Source of the DNA: Lacrimispora xylanisolvens | Lineage (GTDB): Bacteria; Bacillota; Clostridia; Lachnospirales; Lachnospiraceae | DNA: 64,000 nt | Direction: 5' to 3' | Assembly (NCBI GenBank): GCA_017084465.1 | Contig: CP070896.1 | Location: 4,081,501-4,145,500 of the forward strand | In this document: positions 19,563 through 28,227 of the stretch, in pieces | Position numbering within the stretch: position 1 is the stretch's first letter | Layout of the letters: every line of letters starts with the position of its first letter | The notes under the pieces: model-generated | Told to the model about the DNA's origin: nothing | Seen by the model: only the letters and a program-made list of their open reading frames with translations | Database searches by the model: none | Program-made: the position numbers and the translations under genes

Positions 19563-20091
19563 CTACAGGCTGGCTGCAAAATCCTGAACCTGCTTAAGCT
19601 TTTCCGATTTAAGCATGCTTCCTTTTTCAACCATGCCGGATATGGTGATCACACCTTTATTTTCCCATTTTAAATAAGAGCAGATGGAATTTAACTGGGC
19701 TTTGGCTGCATCGTATACTCCGTCAGCCCCGGAATTTAAAAGCATGGCGATGGATTTAATATGAAATCCTTTTTTTCGCAAATGCGTACATACGGTCAAT
19801 GAAGCACTTTGTCTGTGCGGATACATCGAACCAGTACACAGGGGAAGCCAGTACCAGCATATCTGCCTGACTTAAATCTGTTAAGATGCTGTTCATATCA
19901 TCATTCTGAATACATACTCCGTCATGAGTGAAGCAATAGGTGCATGCCAGACAAGGTTCTACCTTTAAGGTACTTAACTCTTTGACAGTAACTTCATGGC
20001 CAGCCTCTCTTGCTGATTTTGCAAAAGCAGACGCCATAATTTCTGTATTGCCGTTTTTTCTTGGACTTCCTGTGACTACTAATATGTTCAA
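19563..20091 (-). CDS. NADPH-dependent FMN reductase / flavodoxin-like protein (single frame disruption)
   Basis: Flavoprotein of about 175 residues. The N-terminal NILVVTGSPRKNGNTEIMASAFAKSA is the FMN phosphate loop of the NADPH-dependent FMN reductase fold, and EPCLACTYCFTHDGVCIQNDDM is the iron-sulfur flavoprotein-like Cys stretch seen in many clostridial members. LASPVYWFDVSAQTKCFIDRMYAF follows. The frame breaks at seven T (19770-19776); one fewer gives FAKKGFHIKSIAMLL. The start is TTG after GGAGG. It is the last gene of the MarR-led operon. Confidence 0.82.
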
Positions 20092-20111
20092 ACTAACCTA
20101 CCTCCGTTTTT

Positions 20112-20954
20112 TTATGAATGAAGAACCCAGGAAAATAAGTATTTCATTTCAGAAGAAGTTTTTATCTCAGGAACAGGCAGCTTTTTAAATTCACCTGGAA
20201 GCTTCTTCTCTGCAGCAGCCAGACCAAAATGGCAGGCAGCAATTCCCATATCAACTCTCTGGATATCCACAGAGTTCTTCCCTTCCTTTAATGTCATCGC
20301 TTTGTAGAAATGATAGGCGTCCTGAATTTTTACAACTCTCCAGGGCTGTTTATTCACAGCGGAGGGTGCCAGTCTTGTCATTTCCAGGGCAAAAGCAAAA
20401 TCACCCGCATCGGATTTTGCCAGAGGAGAAGAGAAGTCATCCTTAAAGAAAAGCTGGTTCCAGTCTTTTCGCTGGTCAGATTTGGCAGCCCACCTCATAA
20501 TTGACTCCATGGGTCTTTTTTTACCAGCGGGATATCCCAGAGGGGAAATAACCGGAAATAAATCGCCATTTTTCAAGTCCATGGCATGTGAGAAGGCGCT
20601 TTTATCAAAGGTACCTCCCAGCCAGCACGTACCATATCCAAGAGCTACCGCGTACAGAACTAAATGTTCCATAGAATATCCCAGTGCCTCCAGTGCCAGA
20701 TCGCAATCCGGTACAGAGGCGCCGATAAAGTTCCTGGCACCTTTAATGACTCCGTAGGTGCCAAGCTTTTCTCCTTTCAATGCGTCATTGCTTTCGAGAA
20801 TTCGGAAGCTTACGTCCACAGAGAATGGATTGTTTAAAGTCTTAATAAAATCATGGAACAGTTCTGTTTCCTTTGGTGAGAGAGAGCGTGGCTCATAGGA
20901 TCTGATACTGCTGCGCTCCCTGATGGTTTTTTCCACGGGAAAAACAGGTTTCAT
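20112..20954 (-). CDS. Nitroreductase-family protein, long form
   Basis: Protein of 280 residues resembling the putative TM-nitroreductase group, which has two nitroreductase-like halves. The N-terminal half has IRERSSIRSYEPR and YGTCWLGGTF; the C-terminal half has MTRLAPSAVNKQPWRVVK, the FMN-contact region of the family. Despite the group name there is no clear transmembrane helix. It lies 18 bp after the monooxygenase-like gene in the MarR-led operon, so a role in detoxifying quinones, nitro compounds or other electrophiles is inferred, not shown. Confidence 0.85.
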   Translation of the reverse strand: MKPVFPVEKTIRERSSIRSYEPRSLSPKETELFHDFIKTLNNPFSVDVSFRILESNDALKGEKLGTYGVIKGARNFIGASVPDCDLALEALGYSMEHLVLYAVALGYGTCWLGGTFDKSAFSHAMDLKNGDLFPVISPLGYPAGKKRPMESIMRWAAKSDQRKDWNQLFFKDDFSSPLAKSDAGDFAFALEMTRLAPSAVNKQPWRVVKIQDAYHFYKAMTLKEGKNSVDIQRVDMGIAACHFGLAAAEKKLPGEFKKLPVPEIKTSSEMKYLFSWVLHS

Positions 20955-20972
20955 ATAATATTGTCCTTTCTT

Positions 20973-21263
20973 TTATATAAGAGTTTTATAAAAATTACTG
21001 TCTCCTGGTTTTTCAACCAATTCTTTCATCGCACCAATGGCAGCTTTAAAATGTTCGGATGCTCCGTGAGCAGCCAGACTTGCCTGATCTTCCCACTCCT
21101 CAAGCATGGTTAAAATATGGGGATCTTTCACGTCCTGTACCAGCTCGTACCGGATACAGCCGGCATCCTTTTCTCTGGTCTGCTTTACCAGCTGTGTGGC
21201 GACTTCAATAAAAGCATCGATTTTATCTTCTTTAATATAATTTTTTGCAACAACCTTAATCAT
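20973..21263 (-). CDS. Antibiotic biosynthesis monooxygenase (ABM) domain protein, putative quinol monooxygenase
   Basis: Single-domain ABM protein of 96 residues with the ferredoxin-like fold: VVAKNYIKEDKIDAFIEVATQLV, the GCIRYELVQDVKDP strand and LEEWEDQASLAAHGASEHFK. YgiN-type members act on quinols. It lies between two nitroreductase genes with gaps of about 20 bp, so it is part of the MarR-led redox operon. AAAGGAG precedes the ATG. Confidence 0.88.
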   Translation of the reverse strand: MIKVVAKNYIKEDKIDAFIEVATQLVKQTREKDAGCIRYELVQDVKDPHILTMLEEWEDQASLAAHGASEHFKAAIGAMKELVEKPGDSNFYKTLI

Positions 21264-21283
21264 TTTATTTTATTCTCCTTTGT

Positions 21284-21790
21284 TTATGCCCATTTTTCAT
21301 AATGTACGCGTTCTGCTTTATACCGGTCTGTAAATTCATTTTTCTGTCCATCTGGATAACCAATGGCAATCAGTCCAAAGGGTCTGATATGGTCGGGAAG
21401 CTGGAAGAAACTGCGTACCTGGTCAGTTACCGCATCAGAAGTGGCCACACCCAGCCAAACGGCTCCCAGTCCTAAGTGAACAGCCTCTAACAGCATATTC
21501 TGGGAAGCTGCACCTAAATCCTCTTCCCAGCCCTTTGGAACCTTAAATTCATTTTCATTTCCCAGTAGAGCGATGGTAACAGCTGACCCTGCCACTGGTT
21601 TTGCGTAGGGAGATACGTCAGCCAGTTTCTTTAAAGTCTCTTTGTCCTCTACCACAATAAATTCCCATGGCTGCTGGTTGGCCGCTGACGGTGCCTGCAT
21701 GGCTGCTCTCAGAATTTTGTCAATCTTCTCCGGCTCTACGGAATCAGTAGTAAATTTGCGGATACTCCGTCTGTTAAAAATCTCCTGCAT
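21284..21790 (-). CDS. Nitroreductase-family protein
   Basis: FMN-dependent oxidoreductase of 168 residues, the usual length. RRSIRKFTTDSVEPEKI at the start, AMQAPSAANQQPWEFIVV in the FMN-binding region, LGAVWLGVATSD and the C-terminal IAIGYPDGQK are standard. The ATG follows AAGGAGG. It is the first enzyme gene after the MarR gene (gap of 9 bp) and is probably derepressed with it. Confidence 0.92.
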   Translation of the reverse strand: MQEIFNRRSIRKFTTDSVEPEKIDKILRAAMQAPSAANQQPWEFIVVEDKETLKKLADVSPYAKPVAGSAVTIALLGNENEFKVPKGWEEDLGAASQNMLLEAVHLGLGAVWLGVATSDAVTDQVRSFFQLPDHIRPFGLIAIGYPDGQKNEFTDRYKAERVHYEKWA

Positions 21791-21799
21791 AAATCCTCC

Positions 21800-22249
21800 T
21801 TAATTGTTTTCAAGTTTACCCAACAGTTTTTTACTGAGGGTTAGAAACTGGGCTGTCTCTTCTTCAGTCAGAATCCCCTGATATTGTTCATAAAGAAAAT
21901 TCCAGGATTCCATAATATTCTTTTGAAGTGCAAGACCCTGGGGCGTAGTGCTTAAAATTACAGACTTTCCCTCACATCGTTTGGAAACAAGACTTTTGTG
22001 TTCCAGCTTTTCAATCAGCCGGGTGATGGTGGAAGGCGTTAAATGAAGCGTTTCACCCAGCTCCTTCTGAAGTATCTCTTCTTTCTGGTTGACCAGAGAC
22101 AGCAAAAGAGCATGGCTGGGAGAGAGTCCGGTTTTAGAAAAAGCTTCCTCTGCAATTTTGCCAAAAACTCTGGAAAGCTTTACTGTGGTAAAAAACAGGC
22201 AGCCGTTAAGAGAACAGGCCTGTTCCTCTGTTGTGTTATTTTTGTTCAA
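21800..22249 (-). CDS. MarR-family transcriptional regulator of the nitroreductase operon
   Basis: Winged-helix regulator of about 149 residues. The HTH and wing are seen in LGETLHLTPSTITRLIEKLEHKSLVSKRCEGKSVILSTTPQG. A longer frame begins at GTG 22288, but that codon lies only 2 to 4 bases upstream of the -10 hexamer of a perfect promoter, so the mRNA cannot include it. TTG at 22249 with GAGGTG ahead of it is the likely start. A perfect TTTGTA-CA-TACAAA palindrome right after the -10 should be its own operator. Four redox genes follow as one operon. Confidence 0.88.
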   Translation of the reverse strand: MNKNNTTEEQACSLNGCLFFTTVKLSRVFGKIAEEAFSKTGLSPSHALLLSLVNQKEEILQKELGETLHLTPSTITRLIEKLEHKSLVSKRCEGKSVILSTTPQGLALQKNIMESWNFLYEQYQGILTEEETAQFLTLSKKLLGKLENN

Positions 22250-22265
22250 AACATCACCTCTCTTG

Positions 22266-22307
22266 TTTGTACATACAAATGATATCACTACAAAAAACTA
22301 CTGTCAA
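22266..22307 (-). promoter_or_regulatory. marR promoter and overlapping MarR operator
   Basis: On the complement: TTGACA (22307-22302), 17 bases, TATCAT (22284-22279). Directly downstream is the 14-bp palindrome TTTGTA-CA-TACAAA at 22266-22279. Repressor bound here would cover the transcription start. Confidence 0.75.
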
Positions 22308-22363
22308 TAAAAAAAATATAATTTACTCAAATTAATTTATCGCAATTAAATGTTATAAAACTA

Positions 22364-22392
22364 TTGACGGGAAAGCTGAAGTATTTTATAAT
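22364..22392 (+). promoter_or_regulatory. Promoter of the glutathione peroxidase-ohrR operon
   Basis: TTGACG at 22364-22369, 17 bases, TATAAT at 22387-22392, divergent from the marR promoter with about 60 bp between them. Confidence 0.75.
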
Positions 22393-22443
22393 AAGGATAA
22401 CTTAAAAAATAAGCTTTTATCATAGATACAAGGAGGTATTACA

Positions 22444-22990
22444 ATGTCTGTTTATGATTTTACTGTAAAAACTATGTCCGGAGAGGATAAAAAAGTTATC
22501 TGATTACAAAGGAAAGGTACTTCTCATTGTGAACACAGCAACAGCCTGCGGATTTACTCCTCATTATACCGATCTACAGGCAATTTATTCAGAGTACAAG
22601 GACAGCGGTCTGGAAATTCTTGATTTCCCATGCAATCAGTTTGGCAATCAGGCACCTGGAGATGATGAGGAGATTCATACGTTCTGTACCGGACGTTTTG
22701 GCGTAACATTTCCACAGTTCTCAAAGATTGATGTAAATGGTGAGAATGCGATTCCACTGTATCAGTATCTAGTGAAGGAAAAAGGATTTGATGGCTTTGA
22801 TCCAGAGCATAAGCTGACCAGTGTGCTGGAAGAGATGTTTGAGAAGGCAAATCCCAATTATAAGAATGAGCCGGCTATTAAGTGGAATTTCACAAAGTTT
22901 CTTGTAGACAGAGATGGGAATGTAGTGAGAAGATTTGAACCAACTGCTGATATGAAGCTGGTGGAAGAAAGCATAAAAGAATTGCTGTAA
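22444..22990 (+). CDS. Glutathione peroxidase-family thiol peroxidase (single frame disruption)
   Basis: Peroxidase of about 181 residues after repair. The start ATG at 22444 follows AAGGAGG and gives MSVYDFTVKTMSGEDKK. The frame breaks in six A at 22489-22494; one A fewer gives LSDYKGKVLLIVNTATACGFTPHY, with Cys at the catalytic position. FPCNQFGNQAPG and IKWNFTKFLVDRDGNVV are the other family signatures. Cys enzymes of this group usually use thioredoxin rather than glutathione. The OhrR-like gene follows 35 bp downstream. Confidence 0.88.
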
Positions 22991-23025
22991 TAAAATACAG
23001 GACAGCAGGAGAACGGAGAAACGTG

Positions 23026-23466
23026 ATGAATTATGACAGATTAAAAATAGAGAACCAGCTTTGCTTTCCGCTTTATGCCTCCGCCCGGGAAATTGTCAGG
23101 CTTTATAAGCCGTTTCTCGATGAGATTGACTTAACCTACACCCAGTATATTGCCATGATGGTGTTGTGGGACAGGAAGAAAGTCACTGTAAAGCAATTGG
23201 GTGAGATCCTTTATCTGGATAGCGGTACGCTGACTCCCCTGCTAAAGAAGATGGAAGCCGGAGGCCTTTTGACCCGTAACAGGGACAAGGAAGATGAGCG
23301 AAGTGTCATTGTAGAACTGACTGAAAAAGGGGAACAGTTAAAAGAACAGGCGGTAACCATACCCGAACGGATTTCCAAGTGTGTCCCTCTTAATCAGGAA
23401 GAAGCAAAAGAACTTTACCATCTTTTATACAAGATACTTGGTAATACAATCAAACATCTGGAATAA
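23026..23466 (+). CDS. ohrR: OhrR-like MarR-family peroxide-sensing regulator
   Basis: Regulator of 146 residues. The N-terminal LKIENQLCFPLYASAREI matches OhrR, whose reactive Cys sits in LCF near residue 12-15. The DNA-binding region is VKQLGEILYLDSGTLTPLLKKMEAGGLLTRNRDKEDERSV. ATG at 23026 (GTG at 23023 is also possible) follows AACGGAG. Location after a peroxidase gene suggests it represses the operon until an organic peroxide oxidises the Cys. No ohr gene is seen. A terminator follows. Confidence 0.87.
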   Translation: MNYDRLKIENQLCFPLYASAREIVRLYKPFLDEIDLTYTQYIAMMVLWDRKKVTVKQLGEILYLDSGTLTPLLKKMEAGGLLTRNRDKEDERSVIVELTEKGEQLKEQAVTIPERISKCVPLNQEEAKELYHLLYKILGNTIKHLE

Positions 23467-23469
23467 AAG

Positions 23470-23511
23470 AAAGACTCAGGAAGGCCGTGAAGCCATTCCT
23501 GAGTCTTTTTA
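23470..23511 (+). terminator. Terminator of the peroxidase-ohrR operon
   Basis: AAAGACTCAGGAA pairs with TTCCTGAGTCTTT followed by T; it sits directly before the stop codon of the convergent chemoreceptor gene and may serve both strands. Confidence 0.85.
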
Positions 23512-23512
23512 G

Positions 23513-25192
23513 CTAGTTGTTGTGTGACAGCTTGAATCTTCCAACTTCCTGTTTTAAGGCATGGGCCTGTGCAGCAAGCTCTTCACTGGAAGCAGAACTT
23601 TCTTCTGCTGTGGCTGCGTTGCTTTGAATTACAGCAGAAACCTGATTGATCCCCTGATTGATTTCTTCCATGGAAGCCACCTGTACCGATGACGTGGATT
23701 CCACTTCTCTGATGGATACTTCTGCAAGTCTTGCCTTTTCCCCTACTTCAAGGAGTATATCAGAGGCTTCTTTTGCCAGTTTCTCACCTTCCGAGACGCT
23801 GATTGCGGAATTCTCAATTAATGCAGCAGTCTGCTTCGCAGCCTCCGCAGATTTGGCAGCCAGGTTTCTTACTTCATCTGCAACAACAGCGAAGCCTTTT
23901 CCAGCACTGCCGGCGCGAGCAGATTCAACGGCTGCATTCAGTGCCAGTATGTTGGTCTGGAACGCAATGTCTTCAATAACCTTTGTGATGCTGGAGATTT
24001 CCGATGAAGTACTGATTTCTTTCATGGATATATTCAGTTTGTTCATATGTTCATTGCTCTTTTTAACACCTGTGTCAGCTGCGGCCACATATCCGGCTGC
24101 AATCTGCATATTTTCTGAATTCTGCTGTGCCTGTTTTGCCACTGTGGCAATGGAGGCAGTGAGCTCTTCTATGGCAGCAGCCTGTTCTGTGGTTCCGGAA
24201 GCAAGTGACTGGGAAGCAGAGGACACCTGTCCGGCGCCGCTGTTAACCTGATCAGCTGCATCATGGACAATAAGAAGTGCCTGATTTAAATCCCGTTCAA
24301 TTTTCTGGAGAGCAAGCCCTAACACATCGGCATCCGAGCGAAGGGGAATGATGCTTGTGAAATCACCGTTGCTGATAGCAGTGGCGGATCGGGCCTGATC
24401 CTTAATTCCTTCCAGCATTTTAGAAAATGCATCAGCCAGCTGACCGGTTTCATCTTTGGAATCAAGGTCGGCTAAGTCAACCTCTACATAACCAAGAGAG
24501 ATCAGTTCCGCTGCTTTTACCACCTGATTAATAGGTTTGCTGATCATTGTGGAAATTCTAACTCCCAGTAAGACAGCTGCTGAAACACCGCAGATGATTA
24601 AGAGAACAAGAACCACTGCGGCAATGAGCGCAACAAGCTCATTTAAGTCACTAAGTTCCTTTGTTTCACTCATACGCTGATCAATGATAGCATCAAAGTT
24701 ATTATATACTTTCTGTATGCTGTCCTGCTGATCGATCATGGCTTTCTCTGCTTCTTCCTTTTTACCGGCTTTTGCAAATTCAATGGATTTTGTCATGGCA
24801 GGATCATAGGAGCTGGAGAAGAGAGAAACTGCCTCTTCAAATAAAGCCATGGACTGAGAGCCTGCGGGAATGGATACTTTATAAGCTGCAGAGTGATTTA
24901 AAAACAGTTCCTTTTCCTGAGCGTAGGATTTTTCCAGTTCTCCAATCCGTTCTTTATTGCCGGCATTGCTTATAATATCTTTGGAATCGGTTCTGATCTG
25001 ATACAGACTTTCGATTGTGTGGAACATATCGTCAAGAGGGGCTGTCTTTGAACGATACATATAAGTATCCTTGCTGTTTATAAACTGCATACTGGCAAGT
25101 CCAACGATGCCTACCAGCAATGTGATGAGAGCCACTGAAAGAAATCCTGTCAGAAGCTTTCTGGAAATGGGGTAATCTTTGAAATTTTTCAT
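23513..25192 (-). CDS. Methyl-accepting chemotaxis protein
   Basis: Transmembrane chemoreceptor of 559 residues. First membrane helix about residues 12-33, an extracytoplasmic four-helix-bundle type sensor (about 35-190), second membrane helix about 190-212, HAMP to about 265, and a cytoplasmic signalling domain with the hairpin tip [23 protein letters not shown] and [24 protein letters not shown]. The C-terminal end has no CheR-docking pentapeptide. The ligand cannot be inferred. It is a single gene, with a GGAG site before the ATG. Confidence 0.95.
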   Translation of the reverse strand: MKNFKDYPISRKLLTGFLSVALITLLVGIVGLASMQFINSKDTYMYRSKTAPLDDMFHTIESLYQIRTDSKDIISNAGNKERIGELEKSYAQEKELFLNHSAAYKVSIPAGSQSMALFEEAVSLFSSSYDPAMTKSIEFAKAGKKEEAEKAMIDQQDSIQKVYNNFDAIIDQRMSETKELSDLNELVALIAAVVLVLLIICGVSAAVLLGVRISTMISKPINQVVKAAELISLGYVEVDLADLDSKDETGQLADAFSKMLEGIKDQARSATAISNGDFTSIIPLRSDADVLGLALQKIERDLNQALLIVHDAADQVNSGAGQVSSASQSLASGTTEQAAAIEELTASIATVAKQAQQNSENMQIAAGYVAAADTGVKKSNEHMNKLNISMKEISTSSEISSITKVIEDIAFQTNILALNAAVESARAGSAGKGFAVVADEVRNLAAKSAEAAKQTAALIENSAISVSEGEKLAKEASDILLEVGEKARLAEVSIREVESTSSVQVASMEEINQGINQVSAVIQSNAATAEESSASSEELAAQAHALKQEVGRFKLSHNN

Positions 25193-25316
25193 TTGTAATA
25201 TCTCCTTTTTTTGGCACGAATTATTATAGGGTCAAAACAGAGGAATAGCAGTAAATTTAATAAATTGTATCAGTATTATATCTGATCATAAGAGAAAACA
25301 CAATCAGATTCATGAA

Positions 25317-25364
25317 AACAGACGCCCTGCCGGTGTCTTACCCGGAGGTGCGTCTGAGTTTTTC
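25317..25364 (-). terminator. Terminator of the FAD-linked oxidase gene
   Basis: CAGACGC and GCGTCTG close an imperfect stem with internal pairing; T-rich bases follow on both strands. Confidence 0.6.
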
Positions 25365-25371
25365 TGTCACC

Positions 25372-26734
25372 CTATAAATGGGAACAGCGGCAGGAACTGC
25401 CAATTGCCTGTGGATAGGTGAAAATCTTGCAGGGGTCATATTCTTTTCTCACCTTTTAATCTGCAGACATGGCTGCCATAATATTCTTCCAGATAACAGG
25501 GAAGTCCTTCATATGGGAAGTTCACATAGGAGCCCGTTGTAACAGAAGACAGGTAACCAGACTGGCGTGCCACCCACAGGGCATTTTCCCCTTTGCTGTT
25601 TTCAAAAACCGTATTGAGCCAGGTGATGTATCTGGCATCTCTATAATAAAAAGCAGTGGAATCTGTTGACACTTCAGAAACCCTGCCGCCCAGTGCGTAG
25701 AGAGAAAGTGCGGTGTAAATGGACCCTGTGGGGCGTTTGTTAATAAGCCCTGCCAGTTTCAGACATTCACATTCGGTCAGCTCTCTTTTTACGAAACCGC
25801 TTGCAGATAAAAAGGCTTCAAAAGGTGGATAAAAGCTTCCGATTATAGTAACTGCTTCTAAAAATGTCACGTATTTTAAACGGTACTTCACCCCGCCAAG
25901 TTCCAGAAGGGGGGCGATGCTTCCAAGAGCAGCTTCCGGTGGTCCATAGAAAAAGCCTCTGGATAGAATGGAGAGACCTTCTTCCTGTGAATTAAAAATT
26001 CTCCCAACCAGTGTAATTCGGGGATCAGCGTGTTCCAGCCATTCCTGCCATGCAAGAAGAAAGTAAGCCTGCTTTTCCTGGTCGGCAACGGGATACATGA
26101 TTTCAACCAGAGTAATTCTATCAATCTTTTTGGGAAGCCGGAAGGTCAGGGAGACAATAATTCCGTAATTGCCGCCACCACCGCCTCTGCACGCCCAGAA
26201 CAGATCCGGATTTTCTTCTGAACTGGCAGTGATTAACCTGCCTTCTGAATTAACCATGGTAAAATTCAAAAGGCTGTCACATCCTAGTCCCAGATAGCGG
26301 CAGGAGAGTCCCCAGCCACCCCCCATGACAAAACCACTGACCCCCACTGAGGGGCAGGTACCGCCAGGAAACGGGTATCCTCTGGAAGAAACAAAATCGT
26401 AAAGCTGTCTGTTATTTACACCGCCCTCTATGGTAAGAGTGCGGTTTTCCTCATCAATTGAAATTTGATTCATTTCACTAAGATCAATATCAAGAACATC
26501 ATTGCCTGTAGAATATCCTTCATAATTGTGGCCTCCGCTTCGAATGCGAAGACAGATATCCCGTTTTCTGGCCCATAACACTGCATTGCTGACTTCGGAA
26601 CTATTCCGGCAGTAAACAATGGCCAGAGGAAACCGGTTGACAGCCCGGTTATAGACTTGTCTGGCCTCATGATAGAAAGGATCATCTGGAGTTACCACAC
26701 GGCCGGTCAGACCGTCAAAACTGCAGGTGCTCAT
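25372..26734 (-). CDS. FAD-binding oxidoreductase with BBE domain (single frame disruption)
   Basis: Flavin-linked oxidase of about 453 residues after repair, of the berberine-bridge-enzyme-like group. FAD-binding PCMH motifs: IRSGGHNYEGYSTGNDVLDIDLSEMN (the His is a usual flavin attachment site), GGTCPSVGVSGFVMGGGWGLSCR, and WACRGGGGGNYG. The substrate domain follows. The frame is lost near 25452-25457; one base fewer continues VRKEYDPCKIFTYPQAIG, the normal BBE C-terminal motif. ATG at 26734 is preferred because GGAGG precedes it. Such enzymes oxidise sugars, alcohols or peptides; the substrate is unknown. It overlaps no neighbour once trimmed. Confidence 0.85.
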
Positions 26735-26754
26735 AGTGATTGCCTCCTTTCCTA

Positions 26755-27549
26755 CTACCATGGTATTAAGAAAGGAGGCAATTGGTGCCGGAGAGGAGAT
26801 TCTAAAGCTTCATGATCTTTCTCATCTAAATTGGTCAGGCCCTCTGGTGTATGGGTAGATAAATAAACCGTTGGATTCTGACTGATAAAGGAACGAACCT
26901 TTGTCAAAGTTTCTCTTGCTGCTTCCAGATCTTCAAAAACCACAGACAGGCGGTTTTCGATCAGGGCAGCATCGGTATAAGTAATGTCCCCGTGTATGAG
27001 ATAAAACAATCCGTCATTTTCTGCAATCACAATGCTGTTGCCTTTTGTATGTCCAGGTGCAGGAAGGAAATAAACGCCATCTGTGATCTTTTCACTTGCT
27101 TCAAAGTTATGGTAAGCTCCATCCTGAAACTCCACAGGGACAATATTGTCTCCGCTTAACTTTAAAGCTTCTGCCTCTGCTTTGGAAAGGTAGATTTTTG
27201 CGTTAGGAAAGCTTCTAAGCTCGCCGGAATGATCTGGATGCTTGTGAGTCAGAAGAATCCGGGTCACATCCTCTGGCTTGTAGCCCAGATGGGAAAGAGC
27301 GGTTACATAATCATGAATCCGTTTCCCCTGATAGATTTTCTGCCCCTCTTTTGCAGGGGTGTCGGGAGCCTCCTTTGGGATGCCTGTATCAATTAAAATG
27401 ACTTCGCTCCCTGTATCAATGAGATAATTCTGAAGACTGGATTCATAGGTCCTGGTTTCATCAAAAACCGGTTCGCTGACTCCGCCTCCCATTGCGAATG
27501 GTTGTGTCATAAAACCGCCCTCATATAATTTAACCGCTTTAATTTCCAT
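26755..27549 (-). CDS. MBL-fold metallo-hydrolase, lactonase-like
   Basis: Metallo-beta-lactamase fold protein of 264 residues. The metal-binding motif is THKHPDHSG, and further ligands appear in APGHTKGNS, IHGDITYTD and LSTHTPEG. Length and layout match the AiiA/AttM N-acyl-homoserine-lactonase-like group, where HxHxDH is followed by distal His and Asp residues. That does not prove quorum quenching; many relatives act on other lactones or esters. It is followed 21 bp later by the FAD oxidase gene on the same strand, so the two may be cotranscribed. Confidence 0.85.
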   Translation of the reverse strand: MEIKAVKLYEGGFMTQPFAMGGGVSEPVFDETRTYESSLQNYLIDTGSEVILIDTGIPKEAPDTPAKEGQKIYQGKRIHDYVTALSHLGYKPEDVTRILLTHKHPDHSGELRSFPNAKIYLSKAEAEALKLSGDNIVPVEFQDGAYHNFEASEKITDGVYFLPAPGHTKGNSIVIAENDGLFYLIHGDITYTDAALIENRLSVVFEDLEAARETLTKVRSFISQNPTVYLSTHTPEGLTNLDEKDHEALESPLRHQLPPFLIPW

Positions 27550-27599
27550 GTGAATACTTCCTTTCCTGCCTGTCTGGCTCTTTATTTAATCCGCATTTG

Positions 27600-28073
27600 T
27601 TACAGAAGTTCGAGAATATCTTTTTCCAATTTTTCTGGTTTATCGGTAGGAGCGTAGCGCTTCGTTACAGATCCATTTTTATCAACCAGGAATTTCGTAA
27701 AATTCCACTTAATATTAGAACCCAGAATTCCCGACTGCTGTGATTTTAAATAAGAATATAACGGGGATTCTGAGGAACCATTGACTTCGATTTTTGCAAA
27801 CTGGGGAAAGGATACCTCATAGTTCATCGTACAAAACTGGTGAATCTCTTCCTCTGTTCCCGGAGCCTGGTGACCAAACTGGTTGCATGGAAAGTCAAGA
27901 ATTTCAAAGCCCTGGTCTCTGTATTTTCGATAAAGAGCCTCTAAGCCTTCATATTGAGGCGTAAATCCACAGCCTGTTGCAGTGTTAACAATCAGCAGTG
28001 TTTTTCCTTTGTACTGGGACAGAGTAACAGGGTTGCCTTTTCTGTCTGTAACTGTGATATCATATAAATTCAT
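27600..28073 (-). CDS. Glutathione peroxidase-family thiol peroxidase (second copy)
   Basis: Intact peroxidase of 157 residues. LLIVNTATGCGFTPQYEGLEALY contains the peroxidatic Cys; FPCNQFGHQAPGT and IKWNFTKFLVDKNG are present. The ATG at 28073 is favoured because GAGG lies 8 bases ahead; the in-frame GTG at 28082 overlaps that site. It differs clearly from the copy at 22444 (shorter in the 110-140 region), so this is not a recent duplicate. Confidence 0.93.
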   Translation of the reverse strand: MNLYDITVTDRKGNPVTLSQYKGKTLLIVNTATGCGFTPQYEGLEALYRKYRDQGFEILDFPCNQFGHQAPGTEEEIHQFCTMNYEVSFPQFAKIEVNGSSESPLYSYLKSQQSGILGSNIKWNFTKFLVDKNGSVTKRYAPTDKPEKLEKDILELL

Positions 28074-28162
28074 ATCTGCCACCTCGCATTTGATTTATTT
28101 GTTTTACTAAATTAGATTGTACACAATTAAATTTGAAATGTCAATAGTTTTTTAGAAAAATA

Positions 28163-28219
28163 AAAAGACGCATATCTGACCATGGAATGAATGAGGTACG
28201 GTCGTATGCGTCTGTCTTT
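28163..28219 (-). terminator. Terminator downstream of the PAS-GGDEF-HD-GYP gene
   Basis: AAAAGACGCATA pairs with TATGCGTCTG-TCTTT, with internal GACC/GGTC pairing; rich in A on one side and T on the other, so it can act on both strands. Confidence 0.7.
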
Positions 28220-28227
28220 ATTTTTGG

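Noticed and set aside
22250..22288. Upstream GTG start of the MarR gene
   Set aside because: The codon lies at the -10 of its own promoter, so it cannot be in the mRNA.
26755..27549. Firm call as quorum-quenching AHL lactonase
   Set aside because: Motifs fit the MBL lactonase group, but the substrate cannot be told from sequence and no quorum genes are nearby.
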